DNA of 64,000 nt from an uncultured Collinsella sp. (GTDB taxonomy: Bacteria > Actinomycetota > Coriobacteriia > Coriobacteriales > Coriobacteriaceae). Position numbers and translations under genes: made by a program. The notes beneath the pieces were generated by a model. It made no database searches, was not told where the DNA came from, and saw nothing but the letters and a program-made list of their open reading frames with translations. Location: NCBI GenBank assembly GCA_902494765.1, contig CABUUK010000001.1:62001-126000 (forward strand), given 5' to 3'. Below are positions 17,006-23,943 of this stretch, one piece after another; the stretch's first letter is position 1, and each line of letters starts with the position of its first letter.

Positions 17006-18271
17006 TTACTGCTCGGGTTCTTCGACTTTATCGATGGCCCAGGTGGATCCGAGGCCACCGGTGGTGTTGCGGCGGATGCGGACGGTAACCTCGCGGCGCT
17101 CGCCGGCCTGCGTGTAGCGCAGGGGGAAGCTTGCGCGGTTTCGCGCGGCCTCGATGGTACCGCGCTCGCGGGCGATCCAGTAGTACTCGCCGACGATGCC
17201 GAGGGTATCGGCGCCGTAGGGGAGATAGGTCGACAACTGGTGCAGAAGCGGGCCGGGGCAGAAGACCTCGGTTGCGAAATCGACGGGGAAGTCCTCGGGG
17301 ATGGCGGGCGCTGCAGGTGCGGGGACCGGAGCCGGTACAGGTGCGGATGTGGACTCGATGACGGGTGCAGACTCAGGCACCGGTTCCGGATTAACTGCGG
17401 AATCTGTCGGTTCCACGGAGACGGATGTGTCTTCAGTCTCGGTTTTGGCATCGGCTTCTGGGGCGTCCTCCGCCTCGATAGACGGCTTTGCCTCGATGGG
17501 CGTGGATGCCATGGTGGTGATGCCGGCGTTGGCGTTCTCGGGGTCATAGACGACCGTGAGCGAGATGGCGGGCTGCGGCGTCTCGGGCTCCGGCGCCGAC
17601 TCGGTAGCGCCTTGATCGGCGGGCTCGTCGGACTGGTCGTCCTCGGCCTCGTTGCCAAAGACATCGCTGTTTTGGAACGCAGGCGTCTCGGGCTGGTCAG
17701 CGGCTTCTTCGGTTGTCGACTTGGGAGCCTCGTTGAGCTCCACAGTGGCTTCCTGCTCGGATATGACTTCGAGATCGGTCGTGGCGGCGATTTCGGCTTC
17801 GGCTTCTGCCGTTACCTCAATAGCGACTTCGATCTCTGCCTCGGGCTCGGGTTCCGGCGCGGCTTCAACCATGGCTTCGGGCTCGGGACGCTTAACGTGC
17901 TTGGGACGCACGGCCTTGAGGTCCTTCTCACCGCGTTTCTTCTTTTTGTAGGACTGCTTGGCGCCCTTGGCAGCCTTGGGCTTGTCCTCGCCCTTGGCAA
18001 GGGCGGCATCCCAGGCCTCGTTGGCGATGACGGTGGCATACAGGCGGCCGCCCTTAAAGACGGTCAGCTTAATGCAGTCGTCGAGCTCCTCGAGCAGCTC
18101 GCGCGTGGACTCGAAGCCCAGGTCATAAGCGGTCATGTCGCCGGCGGCGAGCGCCTCCTCGACCTGCGTCATAAACGTTTGCTTGCCGCATCCGATTGCA
18201 TCGCGCAGCAGGCGATACAGATAGATGTGGTTGCCCAGCGATAGCGTGGGCGTAACTATTGTCTTGCTCAT
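17006..18271 (-). CDS. Uncharacterised protein: small N-terminal domain, long acidic linker, C-terminal beta domain
   Basis: 421 residues in three parts. Residues 1-85 form a compact helical/winged domain (LYRLLRDAIGCGKQTFMTQV ... YDLGFESTRELLEELDD), which loosely resembles OST-HTH/LOTUS folds. Residues 85-330 are a low-complexity Glu/Pro/Ala/Thr linker with a basic patch (KKKKRGEK). The last 95 residues (FATEVFCPGPLLHQLSTYLP ... VTVRIRRNTTGGLGSTWAID) look like a second folded domain. No membrane segment is seen. The start at 18271 has GAGGAG nearby. The LOTUS guess is weak; an RNA-associated role would follow if it is right. Confidence 0.65.
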   Translation of the reverse strand: MSKTIVTPTLSLGNHIYLYRLLRDAIGCGKQTFMTQVEEALAAGDMTAYDLGFESTRELLEELDDCIKLTVFKGGRLYATVIANEAWDAALAKGEDKPKAAKGAKQSYKKKKRGEKDLKAVRPKHVKRPEPEAMVEAAPEPEPEAEIEVAIEVTAEAEAEIAATTDLEVISEQEATVELNEAPKSTTEEAADQPETPAFQNSDVFGNEAEDDQSDEPADQGATESAPEPETPQPAISLTVVYDPENANAGITTMASTPIEAKPSIEAEDAPEADAKTETEDTSVSVEPTDSAVNPEPVPESAPVIESTSAPVPAPVPAPAAPAIPEDFPVDFATEVFCPGPLLHQLSTYLPYGADTLGIVGEYYWIARERGTIEAARNRASFPLRYTQAGERREVTVRIRRNTTGGLGSTWAIDKVEEPEQ

Positions 18272-18343
18272 GGCAAATCTCCTCTTTACACATGTAAAGC
18301 ATCTTACCATCGCATAGCGTTCGCCATGGCGGCGCCCAAGGCA

Positions 18344-18377
18344 AACGGGCGCGAACCGCTTTCGATTCGCGCCCGTT
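18344..18377. terminator. Terminator hairpin between two minus-strand genes
   Basis: AACGGGCGCGAA and TTCGCGCCCGTT pair around a 10-base loop, downstream of the Ser/Thr-rich membrane protein. Confidence 0.75.
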
Positions 18378-18411
18378 GTACAGGTCGGTTATCTATGAGA
18401 GTCAAATGTGC

Positions 18412-19365
18412 TTAGTTGCCCGATGCCGTGCCTTGGCTCGAGTTGTCAGATGCCGTGCCGGACGCGGTTCCGCTCGAGCTGTTGGTGTTGCTACTGTCTG
18501 CTGCACCCGTTCCTGACGTGGTGTCGCTCGTCTGGCCTCCCGTGTTCGGCTGCGAACCGTCAGCCGTTTGGCTTGAGTCGGTCGTGCCGGACGGCGTGCC
18601 ATTGTTGGCCGTAGAGGAATCGGTGCCCTGCGATTGGTTTTGGGTGTTCGAGGACGAATCGGTAGAGGTAGAACTGTCTTGCGTGCCGTCCGCCTGTGCC
18701 TGCTGATCTTGCGACTGGGTGTTGCCATTTGCATCGCTCTCGATCGTGCGCGACGAAAGGATTGACTCGGGACGCTCGCCCAGACCCTCACCGGCAGTGG
18801 TGATAAGGATGGCGCCGGCGCAGGCGATGACTGCGACGATGGCGATGGCGATCGAGAAGACGATGACCTTCTTTTGCGTCTGGCTGCGCTCTGCCGCGGC
18901 CTTGGCGCGCAGGCTGTTAGGGGCGACGCGGGCCGTGGTCGCGCGTCCCGCAATCTGGCGCATCTCCTGCGTAGTCGCGGCGCCACCCAGGTGCTCCTCG
19001 GCATTAAACTCAACGGGCTCATAGGTGCCGGCGGGGTAGTCGACGGCGGCGTGCGTACCTTTGAGGGCTTCGGCGCTGGCAGAGATAAAGTGGCGGTAGA
19101 CCTGCGATGACACAACGGTGATGACCGAGCTCACGGCGGCACCGATCACCGATCCGGCGATACCGATCTTGGAGGCAAGCGCGACGCTCGTGGCGGCAGC
19201 CGCGGCGCCGGCGATGATTTGGGGAATGGAAATGTCGTCGAACAGGCCCTTTTTGGGCGCGATGGCCATGGTCTGTCCGATGGAATGGTTCTCGTGCACG
19301 CCGTTGTTGAGCGATGCCGGCGTCATGACGCGCGTGCGCGGTGCGTCGGTGTACTTGGTTGTCAT
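18412..19365 (-). CDS. Membrane protein with Ser/Thr/Gln-rich low-complexity tail
   Basis: 317 residues, no recognised family. A hydrophobic Ala/Gly/Val-rich stretch at about 45-85 (IIAGAAAAATSVALASKIGI) is followed by a cytoplasmic-looking middle and one clear transmembrane helix at about 190-212 (VIVFSIAIAIVAVIACAGAI). The last 100 residues are almost only S, T, N, Q, G and D, likely an extracellular disordered stalk. The ATG at 19365 follows GGGAGG; the in-frame extension to 19494 is not supported. It could anchor or space something at the cell surface, but the function is unknown. Confidence 0.65.
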   Translation of the reverse strand: MTTKYTDAPRTRVMTPASLNNGVHENHSIGQTMAIAPKKGLFDDISIPQIIAGAAAAATSVALASKIGIAGSVIGAAVSSVITVVSSQVYRHFISASAEALKGTHAAVDYPAGTYEPVEFNAEEHLGGAATTQEMRQIAGRATTARVAPNSLRAKAAAERSQTQKKVIVFSIAIAIVAVIACAGAILITTAGEGLGERPESILSSRTIESDANGNTQSQDQQAQADGTQDSSTSTDSSSNTQNQSQGTDSSTANNGTPSGTTDSSQTADGSQPNTGGQTSDTTSGTGAADSSNTNSSSGTASGTASDNSSQGTASGN

Positions 19366-19540
19366 ACGGGGTCCTCCCGGTGTAAATCTGCTTCGTTTCG
19401 TGTAGCCATCAGGGTACCCACCAGATGTGAATCGTACGTGACATTTAACAGATACCATCAACTCATCAAGGGGGGCTTGCTGTCTTTGGTGCAATAGCTT
19501 GATGCTAAACTGGATTTACGATTGCGAGGTGGTTTACGTG

Positions 19541-19780
19541 ATGTACCCGTATATGACATTCGAAGACGGTACCGAGGTCGTTCATTCTGACCTGATTGCA
19601 GATGGGGATATCGAAAAGGTTGTCGTGCATTTTGAACGACCGACGGCAGAGGGCTTCGACTCCGCTCGCTGTGAGTTGCCTTCCTGTTCGTGGACTGACT
19701 GGGAAGGGCATTTTACTCAGAGTGAAAAACGAGCTTTCGAAGAGTGTTTGAGCAAATCATTTAGATTAGTTCGAGTTTAG
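19541..19780 (+). CDS. Small acidic protein of unknown function
   Basis: 79 residues from the ATG at 19541 (MYPYMTFEDGTEVVHSDLIA), which has GAGGTGG 8 bases upstream; the frame runs back to 19499 but without a ribosome binding site. The body (KVVVHFERPTAEGFDSARCE ... WEGHFTQSEKRAFEECL) resembles short conserved hypothetical proteins I recall from gut Firmicutes and Collinsella. There are no membrane segments. It marks the left edge of the AT-rich island, but its own base composition is still intermediate. Confidence 0.65.
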   Translation: MYPYMTFEDGTEVVHSDLIADGDIEKVVVHFERPTAEGFDSARCELPSCSWTDWEGHFTQSEKRAFEECLSKSFRLVRV

Positions 19781-19859
19781 TTCGAATATAGAAGCCGAAT
19801 GCGATGACCTAAAGCGTATGCATTTTTAGTATTAGATGCGTATGAAATGGAGGATGTGA

Positions 19860-20141
19860 ATGGATGAGCTAATAGACTTTAAAAAACGATTTCTCAAGAA
19901 TGGCGAGCTGGTTTCAATTCCAAAAAAGGAAAGCTATAAAAGAATCATGCTGCTATGGGCCGTCTCTTTCTTTGAATTAAATACAAGTTATACGGAGCTT
20001 CAGGTTAATCGTGTGCTGTCACAGCTCTATCCTGATTTTGCCGTGTTGAGGCGGTACTTGGTTGATTATGGATTCCTATTAAGGGATGAGCGAGGCCTGA
20101 AATACGAGGTTAATCGTGATGTTCACGGTATTGAGAGCTAG
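19860..20141 (+). CDS. DUF2087 small regulator-like protein
   Basis: A 93-residue protein matching the DUF2087 pattern: FLKNGELVSIPKKESYKRIM, then YTELQVNRVLSQLYPDFAVLRRYLVDYGFLLRDERG. DUF2087 is often fused to or found beside ArsR/MarR-type helix-turn-helix proteins. Here it stands alone as the first gene of the putative peptide locus and overlaps the MFS gene, so it may regulate it. GGAGG lies 8 bases upstream of the ATG. Base composition is markedly AT-richer than in the flanking chromosome. Confidence 0.75.
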   Translation: MDELIDFKKRFLKNGELVSIPKKESYKRIMLLWAVSFFELNTSYTELQVNRVLSQLYPDFAVLRRYLVDYGFLLRDERGLKYEVNRDVHGIES

Positions 20142-21303
20142 CCGTCCGGTTCGGGTCCTATATATTGCTAGAGGGATAAGCGAAATAGGCAATTGGTGTG
20201 CGAATATTGCTTTGCCAATGCTGATTTACGAGGTAACTCACGATGTTTCTGCAACTGCTTTGATGGTCTGCTGCAGATTTGCCCCCTCTCTGTTTTCAGT
20301 TGCGCTCGCGCAGCTGCCTCAGAAGATGGGTATCGGGACACTGCAGGCCATGAGATTGGCAGACTTAATTCGCGCGGGATTATTCGTTTGCTATATTTTT
20401 GTTGATAGTAAATGGAGTATGTTTGCTATTACGTGCGCGGTATCGCTTTGCCGAACGGTTGAAATGCCCTGCTTTTACTCGTTGTTAAGAGCCAATACGA
20501 ATAGTATCAATCGCGACGTAATTAATAATTCGTTTGGGTTTCTGCAGAATTTGATGATGGTTCTGGGGCCAGTTGCCGGCGGTTTTGTTGTCGCTCAATT
20601 TGGGGCGGAGGCTGTTCTTGCATTAGACGCGCTTTCTTTTGCCGCGTCGTTCTGGTTGCTGCGAGATGTTCCGTCGGTTATCGAGGTTAATGATAAAGAG
20701 GGGATAAGCAAAAATGAAAAAAACAGGACTGCATTTAGTGATCTTAGCGCGAAGCACTTGGCAATTGGTTTCCTATTAATCGATATTTCTAGTGGCGTGG
20801 CATTCGGCTCTCTGAATTCTCTTTTGCCAGCTATTGCGCAATTGCAATTTGACTCGTCATCGATACAATACGGATTCCTTCAGAGTAGTCTTACAATCGG
20901 ACTGTTGTTCGGAAATACAATATATGGTCGTTTAATTAGTGGTTCCGATTGCGTTAAATCATATTGTTTTGTGACGTATCTTGCGCTCGGTGCGTATCTG
21001 GCGTTTGGCTATCGCTATGCGTCTGGGATATCGTTTATTTTCCTTTTTATCGTCGGTGCCGGAAACGCCATTCAAGATGTGCTTCTCATAACATCGCTGC
21101 AGGATTTGGCGAGAGACGAATCTGAATCGATAAGCCTGTTTTCAATTAGGGAGTCTTTGCAATCGGTTGCTGTTGTTATTTCAACACTCCTTGTTTTGCT
21201 GTTCACGAGCATCGCGATGTTCTCAATTCTCGTTACAGGACTTGGTGTATTTTCAATTATGATGGTAGTTGTGTTTCAATTGAATTATTTGCGAAAGATG
21301 TGA
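20119..21303 (+). CDS. MFS transporter, candidate exporter of the modified peptide
   Basis: A 394-residue major facilitator with about 12 hydrophobic helices; motif remnants such as LIYEVTHDVSATALMVCCRF near the first loop resemble the MFS-3/enterobactin-exporter-like (TIGR00900) branch. GTG at 20116 and ATG at 20119 are both possible starts; translation is coupled to the DUF2087 gene, whose last 23 bases overlap it. The stop codon is 7 bases before the radical SAM gene. An export or immunity role for the product of that enzyme is inferred from the operon layout only. Confidence 0.8.
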   Translation: MFTVLRASRPVRVLYIARGISEIGNWCANIALPMLIYEVTHDVSATALMVCCRFAPSLFSVALAQLPQKMGIGTLQAMRLADLIRAGLFVCYIFVDSKWSMFAITCAVSLCRTVEMPCFYSLLRANTNSINRDVINNSFGFLQNLMMVLGPVAGGFVVAQFGAEAVLALDALSFAASFWLLRDVPSVIEVNDKEGISKNEKNRTAFSDLSAKHLAIGFLLIDISSGVAFGSLNSLLPAIAQLQFDSSSIQYGFLQSSLTIGLLFGNTIYGRLISGSDCVKSYCFVTYLALGAYLAFGYRYASGISFIFLFIVGAGNAIQDVLLITSLQDLARDESESISLFSIRESLQSVAVVISTLLVLLFTSIAMFSILVTGLGVFSIMMVVVFQLNYLRKM

Positions 21304-21310
21304 CGTTGAT

Positions 21311-21667
21311 ATGCCTAAAACGCTTTTAGTATTTCCCCCAGGATGGAGTCCAGTGGGGCCGTATCTTGCCTTGCCTGTTTTGAAGTCATATCTTCAAGAG
21401 GTTGAACAATATAAAGTTGACATCGTTGACTTAAACGTGGAATTATACGATGACCTCCTATCTTTTAGACATGTCGAAGAGTGCTGTAAAAGGTATCGGG
21501 AATCAAAGGATTCGTTTAGTTCGAATGTTCAATTAACAATCGAGTTGATACAAAAGTCAGCACTTAATGTTGACGAGGCAAAAGATATTTTCAGATCGAA
21601 GAGATACTTTAATCTAAAGAAAGACAATATGCTGAAAACATTTTTAGAAATGCACTCTATATCATAA
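21311..21667 (+). CDS. B12-binding radical SAM protein, N-terminal fragment before a frameshift
   Basis: Begins MPKTLLVFPPGWSPVGPYLA ... YKVDIVDLNVELYDDLLS, the usual start of the cobalamin-binding domain of B12-dependent radical SAM enzymes. The frame ends at 21667 (EMHSIS), but the protein continues in the next frame: translation resumes as FRNALYIINHVSYG just after the T5 run at 21641-21645. One extra T there (T6) would join both parts as KTFFRNALYIINH. The gene is therefore either frameshifted by one deleted T, misassembled by one base, or rescued by slippage. It starts 7 bases after the MFS gene. Confidence 0.75.
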   Translation: MPKTLLVFPPGWSPVGPYLALPVLKSYLQEVEQYKVDIVDLNVELYDDLLSFRHVEECCKRYRESKDSFSSNVQLTIELIQKSALNVDEAKDIFRSKRYFNLKKDNMLKTFLEMHSIS

Positions 21668-21744
21668 ATCACGTCTCATATGGAGTTAAATACACGTTCA
21701 ACTCCATAGATCTGCCCTATGATTATTATTCGACACCAGAAATA

Positions 21745-23631
21745 ATGAAATCGCTTGCGGATACCTTGCATAATCCGTTTATTTCCTTCTATGAAACTGC
21801 CTTTCTTAAGCGTATTCAGAGGGAAAAAATCGAGTTTATTGGGATTTCGGTGAGCGGCTGTTTCCAATTGATTTCTGCAGTTACGTTAGCGAAACTGATT
21901 AAAGAAGAATGTCCATCTGTTAAACACGTCTCATTGGGCGGCAATTACATTACTCGTTTAGCAGATGACTGCATGAAAGAATGGCATCCCTTTTTTGAGT
22001 ACATTGATTCGATAATGATGTATGACGGCGAAGAGCCGCTTGCACGTCTTCTTGAGGCTCTTGACTCTGGTGATGACAATCTCGACTGTGTTCCAAACCT
22101 TTGCCATGCTAAAGGTGGAAAGATATATAAAAACCATCGGATTGAGCAAACATTTATCAACGATACAGTTCCCGATTTCGATGGCTTCGCCCTTTCTAAA
22201 TACTTCATGCCTGAGTTAATATTGCCGGTTTATTCCTCTAGGCAGTGTTTTAATCATTGCGCCTTCTGCACCATTCCCGGTGCTACCGGTGGTTGTTACC
22301 GAAAGATGCCTATATCGAGAGTATTTGAAATAATGTGTCGGTTAAATGAAAAATACGGCACGAGAGTTTTCTCTTTTGTGGATGAAACATTCGAAGGCAA
22401 AAGAATGGAGCAACTCGCGGATGAAATAAACGCATCGGGAAAAACGTTTTTCTGGCATGGAGAAACGAGGTTCTCTCCAACCCTAAGTACAGACGTTTTC
22501 AACAAGATATACCAAAGTGGATGTAGGCAGATTCAGTTTGGCCTCGAGTCATACAACCAAAGAGTTCTTGATCTAATGAAGAAGAACACGAGAGTTGATT
22601 GGATTGATCGCAATATCCATGATTGTCTCAATGCGGGTATTCCTGTTCATCTATTCTTTATGATTGGCTTTCCGACCGAAACTAAAGAAGAGGCTCTGAA
22701 CACCTTAGCTTATACAGAGAATGTTTTGAATTATTCAAAACAGGTATGTGGTGTTCCATATTCCACGAGAGGATTTACGAATTTTGGTCTCGTTATGGGG
22801 TCGGATGTTTGGAATCATCCCGATAAGTATGGTGTCTCTGTAATGCCGAAGTCCCAATATGAGGATTTGCGCCTCGAAGTGGATTATGTTTCAGGCACTG
22901 GTTTATCAGTAAATGAAGCAAAATCCTTATCTGATGAGCATCATATTGATTTTTATATGCAAGAAGTCATAAACGGTAGCGACACAATTGACTTGCCCCA
23001 GCGGCTTCATATTTCAGAGGTGACCTGGATCCTAGATTCTATTCACGCTGTCAGGTATAAGGGACATTTGACCAAAGTAAAGCGACGGCTAACTAGTCTA
23101 AATCCAGCTGATCGAATCTGGCTGGATTCCAAGACCTCTGTCGTGCTCGTTGAGCCATTTGCCTACTTCTATAATTCTGAATACCATCATGTCTATGCTG
23201 TTTCCCAGTTGGTATACCTTAAGTTGGCCCGTTTATTGGAGGCCGATTGTAGCATTTCTCTTATCCTTGATCAGGGCGATCTCGAGCTGACAAGGGCGAT
23301 AGAAGAACTGTTGCATTATGGATTGCTGAATACAAATATCGATGCCGATTATGTAATGCACGATAATGGTTTTCAATTGGTTAAAAGTTCGTTTGTGAAA
23401 GAAGTCGGACGCTCAAAAGAGGGGTTAAGAGTACTGCTGAGTTGTGCCACCCATAGAATGTGTGCGGTTAATGATTTTTCGTTCGCTTTGCTTTCGTTGT
23501 TTGAAAAGCCGATTACTAAGAACGAGGTGCGCGACATTTTGAAAAAAGAGGGACTATCGGCAAGCGAGGAGCAATTAAACAAGTTGGTTGATAATTGCAT
23601 GAAAGCAGATATACTACAATTGATTAGATAG
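21745..23631 (+). CDS. B12-binding radical SAM enzyme, main part (candidate RiPP-modifying enzyme)
   Basis: 628 residues from the first in-frame ATG; homologous frame actually extends back to about 21646. Residues 1-130 complete the cobalamin-binding domain (FIGISVSGCFQLISAVTLAK, SLGGNYITRL). The radical SAM cluster motif is CFNHCAFC (CxxxCxxC) near residue 168, followed by FSFVDETFEG and IQFGLESYNQRVL, typical of the barrel. The last 230 residues hold two winged-helix-like segments (VSQLVYLKLARLLEAD...; DFSFALLSLFEKPITKNEVR...), which may be peptide-recognition (RRE/PqqD-like) domains. It is followed after 13 bases by a 36-codon gene. Such enzymes methylate or cross-link peptides or natural products. 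Confidence 0.82.
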   Translation: MKSLADTLHNPFISFYETAFLKRIQREKIEFIGISVSGCFQLISAVTLAKLIKEECPSVKHVSLGGNYITRLADDCMKEWHPFFEYIDSIMMYDGEEPLARLLEALDSGDDNLDCVPNLCHAKGGKIYKNHRIEQTFINDTVPDFDGFALSKYFMPELILPVYSSRQCFNHCAFCTIPGATGGCYRKMPISRVFEIMCRLNEKYGTRVFSFVDETFEGKRMEQLADEINASGKTFFWHGETRFSPTLSTDVFNKIYQSGCRQIQFGLESYNQRVLDLMKKNTRVDWIDRNIHDCLNAGIPVHLFFMIGFPTETKEEALNTLAYTENVLNYSKQVCGVPYSTRGFTNFGLVMGSDVWNHPDKYGVSVMPKSQYEDLRLEVDYVSGTGLSVNEAKSLSDEHHIDFYMQEVINGSDTIDLPQRLHISEVTWILDSIHAVRYKGHLTKVKRRLTSLNPADRIWLDSKTSVVLVEPFAYFYNSEYHHVYAVSQLVYLKLARLLEADCSISLILDQGDLELTRAIEELLHYGLLNTNIDADYVMHDNGFQLVKSSFVKEVGRSKEGLRVLLSCATHRMCAVNDFSFALLSLFEKPITKNEVRDILKKEGLSASEEQLNKLVDNCMKADILQLIR

Positions 23632-23644
23632 AGGAGGTTTCTGC

Positions 23645-23755
23645 ATGGACGTTATTAACAAAGATCTCTTGGAGCAACTGAAAGAGTTTCAGGAAGAGGG
23701 CGTCGTGGTAGAAGTGTTCGACTTTGAGGACTACATGGATAAATTCTGCCATTAG
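23645..23755 (+). CDS. 36-residue peptide, candidate RiPP precursor
   Basis: ATG at 23645 preceded by a near-perfect Shine-Dalgarno GAGGAGG 7 bases upstream. The product begins MDVINKDLLEQLKEFQEEG, an amphipathic acidic helix like a leader, and ends VVVEVFDFEDYMDKFCH, with Cys-His at the extreme C-terminus. It starts 13 bases after the radical SAM stop codon and just before a terminator, so it is the last gene of the operon. The position, size and leader-like N-terminus fit a substrate for the radical SAM enzyme. There is no direct evidence of modification. Confidence 0.72.
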   Translation: MDVINKDLLEQLKEFQEEGVVVEVFDFEDYMDKFCH

Positions 23756-23779
23756 TTTCGGAATTTACTCGCCTCGCTT

Positions 23780-23813
23780 AAAGGAGAAGTCGATTATCGA
23801 TTTCTCCTTTTTT
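23780..23813 (+). terminator. Terminator of the putative peptide operon
   Basis: AAAGGAGAAGTCGAT and ATCGATTTCTCCTTT pair nearly perfectly, followed by TTTAATT. Confidence 0.85.
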
Positions 23814-23943
23814 AATTAAAGATATTTTTGAAATACATGCTCTTAGCACAGGTTGGCCTCTCAGTAAACTGGGAGGTTGCTTTGGCTAGTTAGAGATATG
23901 TGAACGTCCGTTAGACTGAATCTCAGGGTAGAAGGGGCCTCCA

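Noticed and set aside
23857..23876. Hairpin before nadE as a known riboswitch
   Set aside because: Only one short stem with G-T pairs; no conserved riboswitch elements.
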